A stretch of 26,728 nt of DNA from JABDGZ01 sp964483785 (GTDB lineage: Bacteria; Omnitrophota; Gorgyraeia; Zapsychrales; Fredricksoniimonadaceae): NCBI GenBank assembly GCA_964483785.1, contig CAZACW010000029.1:1-26728 (forward strand). The letters are read 5' to 3'. Shown here piece after piece: positions 1 through 8,800 of this stretch (position 1 is its first letter; each line of letters starts with the position of its first letter). Made by a program: the position numbers and the translations under genes. The notes beneath the pieces were generated by a model that saw only the letters and a program-made list of their open reading frames with translations, was not told the DNA's origin and did not search any database.

Positions 1-73
1 ATAGGGTTGCCATTCGCCAAGAGAAGCGAAGCGCAGCACGCGAACTCGAAGCCGAGCCGGGACCCGCGCGATA

Positions 74-685
74 CTAACGATTAACTCCTAACGTCAGATC
101 AAGAATGATTTCCGCCATCATCGCGGCGCATTGGGTCACGCGCGGGGCCATGGGCGGATGGCCCAGGGCGCTGTCAGTACTGCGGTCCCCGCAGATGTAA
201 ACATTGCCCACCTTCTTAACGCTCATCGGCTTCTTTTCCAAGAGTCCTGCCATCCCGACCCCGCTGACAATCACCGCAAATCGCGGCGCATAGTACTGCA
301 CGAAGCGGTGCTTGAAATCCGTCACGTCAAAAGCTTCCACGATAAAATCACACCCTTTGAAAAATGTTTCCGCGTTGCCCTCATGCCATTGGGCCTGATG
401 GATGAGAATCTGGGCGTCGGGGTTGATGTCTAGCAATCTTTTTTGCAGCATCTTGACCTTTGGCCGGCCGATCTCGGCGGTAAAATACTGCTGGCGGTTG
501 AGATTGGAAGCATCGATCACATCCTGGTCGATGATGTCCAGATATTTAAATCCGCAGCGCACCAGCATCATGGCGCAATTGGAGCCCAGGCCGCCGGCGC
601 CGCCCATGCCGATTTTTTTAGACTGGATCAGGGCCAATTGTTCAGGCTTGAGATATTTTAAAAGACCTTCTTCAAAGGCATTCAT
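74..685 (-). CDS. thiF: ThiF-family adenylyltransferase (sulfur carrier activation, thiazole synthesis)
   Basis: A 203-residue E1-like protein expected to adenylate the C-terminal glycine of ThiS so that sulfur can be loaded for thiazole formation in the cytoplasm. A glycine-rich nucleotide-binding loop (GMGGAGGLGS, residues 26-35) is followed by the DQDVIDASNLNRQQ segment typical of the ThiF/MoeB/UBA1 superfamily. It is shorter than E. coli ThiF and shows no CxxC zinc pairs, which suits the short ThiF subfamily found in anaerobes. I chose the ATG at 685 because its first bases overlap the thiH stop (ATGA), implying coupled translation; an upstream in-frame ATG at 709 would extend into thiH. 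It is the last gene of the thi operon. Positions 1-73 beyond it show no gene and no clear terminator. Very confident of the superfamily, and of the role from context. Confidence 0.9.
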   Translation of the reverse strand: MNAFEEGLLKYLKPEQLALIQSKKIGMGGAGGLGSNCAMMLVRCGFKYLDIIDQDVIDASNLNRQQYFTAEIGRPKVKMLQKRLLDINPDAQILIHQAQWHEGNAETFFKGCDFIVEAFDVTDFKHRFVQYYAPRFAVIVSGVGMAGLLEKKPMSVKKVGNVYICGDRSTDSALGHPPMAPRVTQCAAMMAEIILDLTLGVNR

Positions 686-1701
686 GGCTGGTTTTCGATG
701 GGGCGCCAATCCGTAAAGACCGGATCAAAATTTTTGGCTTTGAGCATCCGCACAATCTCGGCCACGGAGCGCTCGTCCTTGATGTCAAATTGCGGGTCCT
801 GCTCATTTTCAGGGAGCAGGGTGTAGCCGCCCACCGAGGTGTTGGAGCCGGCGGAGAGACGCGTGATTCCGATCTCCAGCAGATGATCGCGCAGCAGGGG
901 CTCTTCCCGTGTGGAAAGATTGATGCCGACCCTGGGGAATTCGATTCTGGTTAAGGCGATGATTTTCAAGAACGGCGCATCATCCACGCCGCACGCGGCC
1001 AGGGCCGCGGATTTGACCGTGCGCAGTCTGGGAAAGGACACGCTGTATTCAACACCTGGAAATGCTTTTTCCAATTCCCTCAAATGATGATAAAGCGCAC
1101 ACAGGTCTTCGGACACGTCACTTAAGCCCAAAAGTATGCCTAAGGAAATCTGGCGCATGTTGGCCTCTGCGGCCCGGAAAGGGGTCTCATAGCGGAAATC
1201 ATAATCTTTTTTATAGCCGGATAAATGCACCTGGGCGTAACGGCCGCGGTCATAGGTTTCCTGGTATACGGTGATACCGTCGATGCCGGCGGCAAATAAT
1301 TCCCGGTATTCGTCGGTTTGCATGGGATGCACTTCCAGGGCCATGCCTTGAAAATAGGCCGAGGCCGCTTCAGCGGCTTCCTTGAGATAGGAGAGGGGCG
1401 TATGTTTATAGGATTCGCCGGTGAGCATGAGAATATTGCGGATGCCCTGGGCATGGATAAAGCGCATTTCTTGCTGGTACTGCGCGGGCGTTAACTTGAT
1501 GCGCTCAATTTTATTTTGGCTGTGAAAGCCGCAATAGGTGCAGTGGCTTGAACAAAAGTTGGAGAGATACAAAGGGCTGTAGAGGCTGATGGCCCGGCCA
1601 AAATGCTGCCGCGTCAGGCGGGCCGCCTGCTGGGCCAGATCTTCCGCGGTCGCGGGCCTCGGATCATCAAGGATGTCTTTAATTTGTTTCGCGCTTATCA
1701 T
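682..1701 (-). CDS. thiH: 2-iminoacetate synthase (radical SAM tyrosine lyase)
   Basis: A radical SAM enzyme that cleaves tyrosine to dehydroglycine (2-iminoacetate) and p-cresol, supplying the glycine-derived part of the thiazole in oxygen-independent thiamine synthesis. The cluster-binding CxxxCxxC is at Cys50, Cys54 and Cys57 (CSSHCTYCGF), at the normal place after the N-terminal helices, and the SAM-binding GE follows (MLTGES). At 339 residues it is slightly shorter than E. coli ThiH. The start at 1701 (MISAKQ) is preferred over an in-frame ATG at 1731 because homologues begin near this point; either way it overlaps the end of thiG. The presence of thiH rather than thiO (glycine oxidase) points to an anaerobic or microaerophilic life. 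Confidence 0.95.
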   Translation of the reverse strand: MISAKQIKDILDDPRPATAEDLAQQAARLTRQHFGRAISLYSPLYLSNFCSSHCTYCGFHSQNKIERIKLTPAQYQQEMRFIHAQGIRNILMLTGESYKHTPLSYLKEAAEAASAYFQGMALEVHPMQTDEYRELFAAGIDGITVYQETYDRGRYAQVHLSGYKKDYDFRYETPFRAAEANMRQISLGILLGLSDVSEDLCALYHHLRELEKAFPGVEYSVSFPRLRTVKSAALAACGVDDAPFLKIIALTRIEFPRVGINLSTREEPLLRDHLLEIGITRLSAGSNTSVGGYTLLPENEQDPQFDIKDERSVAEIVRMLKAKNFDPVFTDWRPIENQP

Positions 1702-2467
1702 ACAAAAACCCGGTGAGGGGCGAGGAGGCATGGGCCAAGGCTTGCTGGGCGGGCAGGCCGCTTAAATGGGCCAGGCGTCCGGCTTGCACGGCAAGGGCAA
1801 AGGCCTTGGCCAGTTCCGCAGGGTTTTCCGCCGTGGCCACGGCAGTGTTGACTAAGACAGCGTCCGCGCCCATTTCCATGGCCTCGGCCGCTTGAGAGGG
1901 CGCGCCGATGCCGGCGTCCACAACGATGGGAAGGTCGATTTCATGGATCAGCACCCGGATCAATTCCTTGGTCTTTAATCCCTGATTACTGCCGATAAAG
2001 GAGCCCAAGGGCATGATGGTGGCGGCCCCGGCCTTGACTAAGGCCCGGGCCGTATACAAATCCGGCGCGATGTAAGGCAGGACCACAAAGCCTTCGGCGC
2101 TTAAAATCTCCGTGGCCTTGACGGTTTCCTGATTATCAGGAAGCAGGTATTTGCTGTCATTGATCACTTCGATTTTGACCCAGTTGCCGCAGCCTGAAGC
2201 TTTAGCTAATCGGGCGATGCGCACCGCTTCCTGGGCATTGCGGGCGCCGGAGGTATTGGTCAAAAGCGTCACATGGTCAGGCACATACTCGAGGATATTC
2301 TCCTCGTGGCGCTCCAGGTCGATGCGCCGCAGGGCCACGGTCACGATTTCACTGCCGCTGGCCGCGATGCTGTCTTTAAGGTCTTGTTTGCTTTTGAATT
2401 TGCCGGTGCCCAGCAAAAATCGGCTGGTAAAGGTCTTACCGGCAATTAAAAAGGGGGAATCTGTCAT
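1679..2467 (-). CDS. thiG: Thiazole synthase
   Basis: A 262-residue TIM-barrel enzyme that condenses deoxyxylulose phosphate, dehydroglycine and ThiS thiocarboxylate into the thiazole phosphate moiety. The Schiff-base lysine lies in NWVKIEV (Lys98). The phosphate-binding GSFIGSNQG and VDAGIGAPSQAAEAMEMGADAVL... region near the C-terminus is characteristic of the family. The ATG at 2467 lies two bases past the thiS stop codon; an upstream in-frame ATG would run inside thiS and is rejected. The 3' end overlaps thiH by about 23 bases. Length is normal for ThiG. Confidence 0.96.
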   Translation of the reverse strand: MTDSPFLIAGKTFTSRFLLGTGKFKSKQDLKDSIAASGSEIVTVALRRIDLERHEENILEYVPDHVTLLTNTSGARNAQEAVRIARLAKASGCGNWVKIEVINDSKYLLPDNQETVKATEILSAEGFVVLPYIAPDLYTARALVKAGAATIMPLGSFIGSNQGLKTKELIRVLIHEIDLPIVVDAGIGAPSQAAEAMEMGADAVLVNTAVATAENPAELAKAFALAVQAGRLAHLSGLPAQQALAHASSPLTGFLYDKRETN

Positions 2468-2468
2468 G

Positions 2469-2669
2469 TTAACCACCGCCGACAAAGGTGACCAATTCCA
2501 GGGCATCGCCCTCTTTCACAGAGGTCTTGGGCCAGCGCTCCGAGGGGATAATGGCGCCGTTAAGCTCGGTGATCACATGTTTGGGGTTCTGGCAAAAGGA
2601 ACGGACTATATCAGTCAGGTTTTGGGCTGAAGCCAGCTGCTGGGTCTTGCCGTTGATGACGATCTGCAC
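2469..2669 (-). CDS. thiS: Sulfur carrier protein ThiS
   Basis: A 66-residue ubiquitin-like protein that carries sulfur as a C-terminal thiocarboxylate to ThiG. It ends in the required Gly-Gly (LVTFVGGG; the last two residues are GG, with one extra Gly before). The start is a GTG at 2669 preceded by a purine-rich GAGGTGG about three bases upstream; no upstream in-frame ATG fits. It is the first gene of the thi operon, followed immediately by thiG. The leader is about 60 bases long and begins with a strong hairpin (2699-2725). Confidence 0.92.
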   Translation of the reverse strand: MQIVINGKTQQLASAQNLTDIVRSFCQNPKHVITELNGAIIPSERWPKTSVKEGDALELVTFVGGG

Positions 2670-2698
2670 AATCCACCTCTGAGCAATTTATTTTCTAA

Positions 2699-2725
2699 CC
2701 ATCACAACCCCCGGGGTTGTGATGG
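2699..2725. repeat. 13-bp palindrome, first copy of a repeated element
   Basis: A perfect inverted repeat with arms CCATCACAACCCC and GGGGTTGTGATGG around one C. The same 27 bases occur in reverse complement at 23919-23945, in front of hrcA. Here it sits just downstream of the predicted thi transcription start, so it would fold as a hairpin at the 5' end of the thi mRNA. It is not placed as a terminator, since the genes on both sides diverge. A REP-like dispersed palindrome is the likeliest identity. Confidence 0.8.
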
Positions 2726-2735
2726 AATTTACGTT

Positions 2736-2764
2736 ATTCTAAGTTATTTACCTTTAAAATGCAA
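2736..2764 (-). promoter_or_regulatory. Predicted promoter of the thi operon
   Basis: Reading the minus strand, TTGCAT (2764-2759) and TAGAAT (2741-2736) are separated by 17 bases, a good sigma70-type pair. Transcription would start near 2729, giving a leader of about 60 bases to the thiS GTG. The leader holds the palindrome at 2699-2725 but no recognisable TPP riboswitch. Confidence 0.6.
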
Positions 2765-2775
2765 ATTTTCGCCTT

Positions 2776-2789
2776 TTTAGGGGCCTAAA
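2776..2789. repeat. Short inverted repeat between divergent promoters
   Basis: TTTAGG-GG-CCTAAA lies between the predicted thi promoter (minus) and the predicted promoter of the giant gene (plus). A closely similar palindrome, TTTAGGCCTAAA, occurs at 19701-19712 in the clpB leader. It could be an operator for the divergent pair, but this rests on position and symmetry only. Confidence 0.35.
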
Positions 2790-2795
2790 GAGTAA

Positions 2796-2825
2796 TTGGC
2801 AGCTTCCTAATAATTATGGTATACA
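2796..2825 (+). promoter_or_regulatory. Possible promoter of the giant secreted-protein gene
   Basis: TTGGCA (2796-2801) and TATACA (2820-2825) are separated by 18 bases upstream of the start at 2880. The fit is fair rather than strong. Transcription would begin near 2832, just before the G/C-rich hairpin at 2834-2855. Confidence 0.4.
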
Positions 2826-2833
2826 TTATTTGA

Positions 2834-2855
2834 GGGAGGGGATACCCCGTGTCCC
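2834..2855 (+). other. G/C-rich hairpin in the leader of the giant gene
   Basis: GGGAGGGG pairs with CCCC and TCCC around an ATA loop, leaving a GTG bulge in the 3' arm. It would lie at the 5' end of the predicted mRNA, about 25 bases before the ATG at 2880. Only a weak purine stretch (AGAGAAAG) serves as ribosome site. Function unknown; it may protect the 5' end or modulate initiation. Confidence 0.35.
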
Positions 2856-2879
2856 TTTGCATACAAATTAGAGAAAGCT

Positions 2880-5800
2880 ATGTTAAAAAAGTTACGTAAA
2901 ACCTTAATTATTATCATTATTGCCGCTTTTTTGGGTACTTCATTAAAATTGCCGCAAGCCCAGGCCGGCCCATTATCTTTTGCGCCCATGCCAAGGCCGG
3001 GGGACATGGTGCATTTAAGCCCTGATTTCACTCCGGCCTATTTAAAGGGAATCATCATCCAGCCTGACAATGCCTTGAAGTTCGATTTTTTGGTCGATAA
3101 AGGCAGCAGCCCCTTGAATGGTGCCCCAAAAAAGCAGGAATATAACAAGCTGATCAAATATTTTCTGGCTGCCTTGACTGTCCCTGACAAAGACCAATGG
3201 GTCAATCTTTCGCCTTACGAAAAAAACAGGATCATTGAAGGGGATTTCGGCAAAACCGAAATGGGACGGGACCTATTGGCCCAGGATTATCTTCTAAAGC
3301 AGATCACCTCAAGCTTAATGTATCCTGATTCCGGATTAGGCAAAAAGTTTTGGGACAAGGTTTATGAGCGCGCATATAAAGAATTCGGCAACACCAATAT
3401 TCCGGTCAATACCTTTAACAAGGTCTGGATCGTTCCTGATGAGGCCGTTGTGTATGAAAGCGGCAACATCGCCTATGTCGTTAAGAGCCATTTGAAGGTA
3501 ATGCTGGAAGAGGATTATCTATCCCTGACTAAACACAACAATAGCCAATCCCAAACGCATTCCTTATCTTCCAAGATCATCAAAGAAATCATTCTTCCGG
3601 CCATAGAAAAAGAAGTCAACGAAGGCCAAAATTTTGCCATGCTGCGCCAGGTCTTTGCCAGCATGCTTTTAGCGACCTGGTATAAGAAGGCCCTTCGGCA
3701 ATCCCTTTTAGGAAGGATCTACGCGGACAAATCCAAGGTCCTCGGCGTCAATCAAGACCCCAAAAACAATGAAGCCATTTACCAGGAATACCTGCAGGCA
3801 TTTAAAAAAGGCGTGTTTAACTTTATTAGAGAAGATGCGGACAGGTACTCCCATCAAGTGATCCCCAGGAAATATTTTGCCGGCGGATCGAGGAACACCT
3901 TTGATGAAGCCATGACTGTCAGGAATGTTGATATGGCTTCTCTAAGCAGAGCGGCTGATCCTGACATGGATGCTGTGACAGTGTCCTTGGATGAATATCA
4001 TGCGGCGGCCAACCCTGCCATGGCTGCAAGAAGCCATGCGCAGGAATTGGGTGCGCTTTTATCGATATTGGGACAATTCGCCTGGAAGTATTCGACGAGC
4101 CAATGGTTTCGTTTGCAGCGTTCATTAAAATTGACGAGCGACCCCCAAAAGCAGATGGAACTCGTTACAAAACTTGCAAGGATCAATGATCCTGAAGCCA
4201 GAGATTTTGCATGGAGGCTGTTAACGGATCCGCAAACATTGGCTTATGTCAATGCAAGCTACCGCCGTATCAATAATGCCATCAGTCCAGCGGCCCGCAG
4301 GATTTTGGCGGATGCCTTCATTAGAAACGGCGGTGAACGCGGCCAAATCGTAGCGCATGCGGTCGAAGTGCTGAGGGCCAAAATCCCGGCCATCAATGAT
4401 TTTGAGCTTGGGACTGCTGTCTATAGCAATCTTCCAGACGCCATCGCGATTTATGAAGAAGGCTATGAAATTGATTATAGAAATAGAAGGGTCGCCGCAG
4501 GTAGATCCTTGCAGCACGATACAAGCGCTGATGCCGGAAGGGTCAAACAAATCGAGCAGATATTTAGCCAAAACTTCCCTGCTCATGCCGATGATAGGGA
4601 TGAGGGAGTAGAAGAACGCCGAAGGTCTTTGGGTGATTTAATTATAGCTTTGGATAGTCCGGGTTTGAAAATGAAATATGCCGAGCAATTCATTGACCAG
4701 GGGCTGTTTTGGCGTAAAGCAGGAGAGGTTTTATCCAACATAGTGTTTTCTTTGCATGAGAGGCAATTAGTCCAATTAGCAGAACACACAGCCGGACTTT
4801 TACAAGGTTATAGCCGCAGGGAAGCCTTTGCCTTTCTTACAATCATCGTGCCTCACCTGGAAGATCAGGAGTTGATGAAAAGATACCTGGCTGTGGCAGG
4901 GGACAGTTTTTTGGATGATCGTGTGTCTGATTGGCGGATCGTGGCTCCCGCCGAAGAGGCCTTTCAATTGGCTGCGGCCATCTTGATTAAGCTCAAAGAT
5001 GAAAATTTGACCAGGCAATACTTTGAGAAAATGTTGAGGGAAGTTTATTTTCTTATTTATCATTCTTACAGTGAACATGAAACACGTTTTGGGTACTTTT
5101 TTTCAGGAATGGACGCCATTTATTCTGTTTTAGCTGCCGTCGGCCCGCAGGATTTAAGGAAAGAATTTGCGTCTGATGTGGATCTTTTTTTCGGCAGGGT
5201 GGAAGGTTTATATGCCAAAAATGGCACCTTAAAAATTTTGGGAAGGGCGGTTGTTTTATTGGACAATGCCTCACCTGAAAAATTGAGAATATTTGTAGAA
5301 ATATTCGGGTATACACATAAGCGATATTACGATCCTTTGCTTGGTACGGCCTATCAAGCCGTTGCTGATATTGCAGCCACATTTGATAATCCGACCCGTG
5401 TGGAGGCCATGGATAGGATTGCCGAACATAATTCCAATGACTATAGGTATGTCAGCCCGGAAGTGGCCGCGGCTGCGGATGCCACGTTTGAAAGTTATAC
5501 GTACTGGCTCCATCGAGGCGGCGGTCTTTATGAATTGTCTAATAAGCAAAGGGTCATGCTCATGCTGATGGGCTTTACCCCTTTTGAAATCAGCTTTTTT
5601 AGCGAATTAAACAAAGAAATCCATAGAAAAAGAAATTGGCATCGACAAGAAGCATTTACGATGGAAGAACTGCGTTATTCTCCTGAGACTGAAGACCGAA
5701 CAAGAAATTTGGTGGGGGTCTTTTTGGAGCCAGTACCCGATGAAGACGGTCTCTACGCAATGAATACCAAACAATTGCTTTTGGTCTTTTTTATTCGCCG

Positions 5801-8800
5801 TTATCTCGATCATGATTTAAAGGAAATTGGAGGTGGGCATCAAACAGCATTGCAGAATTTGGAAATTTTTATGAGGGCCCATAGGGCGCTGACAATGCCC
5901 GGCGTGGAAGCAGGCATTCATGAACATGAGATGGGGGGAGTGGCTGGTTCTGTCTCAGCTGTTTTAAGAGCATGGGGATTTGACCCAGATAACAATCAGC
6001 AGGTCGGGTTTATTCATGTCGTTGTCCAGGCCGCTGAAATTGAACGGGAATTTGCCAAGCCGAAACCAAAAGCTCCAACGGAAGTCGCAGTGGTTAACGC
6101 GGCGATGAATGCTGAAGGTGCCAAGACGCATCCTACCCGCAGAGCAGTTTTGACCGGGACAGCGGCGGCCTTAGCACCAGGAGTATCCTTAGGGCAGAAC
6201 CAAGGCAGATCAGCCTTAAACCCGCACAAGGCCCTATCATGGCTGAACCAGCAGATCAACCCTTCCAACGGACTTATCAATTCATTCACCGGATTGCCTG
6301 ATTCAGATGTTTCGAAATCAGTGACATGGATGTATAACCAAGGACAGGCCATCCAGGAATATTTGGCCTTGTCCGATCTTAATACCGCCGAGATTCTGGC
6401 CAGAGGCGCCCTTAAAGTGCGCAAGGACGGCCAGCCCTGGTTAAATGCTTATTTTTTGGCTACAGGAGAGAATGCCACCAATCTTGCGGAACAAAGGCAG
6501 AGCTGGGTAGGGCCCAATGCGGTCCTGGGTCATGCGATCCTGAATTTATTGGATGCCACAAAGGACAAAAAACTCGCCGAAGAATTGCTGAAAGCCGCCA
6601 TGGATGTGGCGCGATGGATGAATGCATCGGTTTATAGGGATTTTGGCAGCTATGGGTTTGTCGTTGCCGCCGACGGCTCCAAAATAGCCACCACAGAACA
6701 CAATATGCGCGCCGCCGCTTTTTATTATCAGTTTGATAGGCAGTTCTCCAATCCAAGCCATCCTTACCATAATTTATACCGGCAATACGGCCGGCAAATC
6801 AGGGACTTAAACTTAAAGAAACATGCCCAAGGGATCATTGATTGGGTCCAGGGTCAAATGTGGGATGCCGCTCACAAAAGATATAACGTGGGATACGATG
6901 ATTTTACCCAGCGCAAGCTTAAAACCAACGATGATGATGCGTGGAGCTATACCCAGTATATTACGCCTCTTATGGCCAAGATCGCGGGATTAGACCCCAG
7001 ACAATTTTCAGGCGGCATGGACTGGCTGATGTCTCATCTGAGTGCCGTCGAGATTGATGGGGTCAGTTATAAGGGGGTTTCCCGCTGGCATCAAAGGCAT
7101 TCCTTGTGGGGCAAGGGTACGGCTGAAACTATTCTGGCCTTGCGGATATTAGGGCGTGAAAATGAGGCCAAGGAACTGTATAAGACACTGGCTGTTCTTC
7201 AAGCTGAAGATGGCGGGATCAAGGAAGCGGTCGGTGAAGGCAATGTCTGGCCGCACAATTTTCCGTATTCGAGCGTTGAAGCTTCCATGCCTTATATCAT
7301 GGTCGCTTTAGGGCAAAACATCAAATTTATGGCCCAAGGGGCGGCCGGCTCGAAAACAGATAAAAATACGGCAATGACCGCACAACAGTTTTTAGACAGT
7401 CTTTTGAATTGGGCCAGGGCCGTGGGGGTTGTCTCCTATGCCCTGATGCCGGCCATGGGCTTGGCCCAGCCCGTCCTGCCCGGGCCTGACGCTGTTTTGG
7501 ACATGAAGCTTGAAAAAGCCCCTGATCCCGGGAGAGCTAATGCAGGGGCTTATATGATTTGGAAATCCATTTATTTCATATCTACGGTCAGATTGGGCGA
7601 TCATGAAATCAGTGTGGGGGATGTATTTAAGGATAAGGTCGGCGCTGCGCTGACGGTTAAATCCATCAAGGACAATCCAAAGAAAAAAGGCTCGTATCTC
7701 ATCACCTTTGAGTCGGCGCAAGGCTGGAGAACCACGATCAAAATCGGCAGTTGGGACGATATGAATCGCCGGGGATTGAGTTTATTCCAACCGGCCACCA
7801 AATCTGATTTCCATGAATTTGACGGCGATAATCAGATATTACGGAGATTTTTTGAAAGAGATCAAAACCCCGACGGCCCTCATTTCCTAAGACCGGGAGA
7901 CCATTTGGATCAATTGCCTCCTGGCTCAATCATGAAACCCGATGAAGCCATGATCAATGAAGTCATGAACAGAAGGGGAGTTTTAGGATTAATGGGCCAA
8001 GGGGCTGCCGCTGCAGCCCTTGGGGCATCTTTTTTGAGACCTTCTTCGGCAAAGGCCAGGGTGGTTTTGAATCCTGCGATCACCAATCCCCGAGTTCGCG
8101 GTGCTCTTGAAGTGGCCTTGCAGGCCGGGACCAGTTTTTTAACAACACCCATAGATACTCAGGGAGATGAAGAGCTTAAGCAACTTGCGGCCGCGGCCCA
8201 AAAATATTTGAACGAAGATGATGTGACCTTTACATTCACTCCTGTTGATTTACAAGCTCAATTAAGGGAGGAGTTAAAAAGAGAGGGCTTTAACGATTCT
8301 TATATCACGGAAATGTTAAGCAAGGGCAGCGCCAGATCCATGATACAAAAGATTGATGATCACAATTATAGAATATATTTTGATGTGCGGACCCTGCAAT
8401 ATGGGGTGGCAGGGATCATTGTGGGGCTCGCCCATGAGGTCATCGCCCATCGCGTAGTCAATGAGCGGGGTTTAAGTAATTTACAGATCGAACGCGAGGC
8501 CTTTAGACTGGAATTGAAATTTTTGGATGCTTTGATGAAGGTGCCGGGCATGCAGGGGATGTTTCCCGCACCGGCCGATAATATTTGGCAGGAAATCCAT
8601 CAAATGATTGATATGGAAAGAGGCACCTTAAGATGGATAGAACAGAACATCAAAAATGACAAGGCCCAGCCTTCAGATTTGGGCGGTATTGATTTTAATG
8701 CCGCCAATTTCGCCATGGTCATCAAACGCGACGGCCGGGGCGTGCCTCTTCCCATCTCTCAACAAGACCTGGCCAGGCTTGCTCATCTCGGCGGTTTTGT

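Noticed and set aside
2670..2879. TPP riboswitch expected ahead of thi genes
   Set aside because: No conserved thi-box segments or three-way junction were seen on the minus strand; the predicted leader is only about 60 bases.
3998..6756. Multiple minus-strand open frames inside the giant gene
   Set aside because: They are short, mutually overlapping and lack ribosome sites; the plus-strand frame is continuous and coherent over 1,997 codons.
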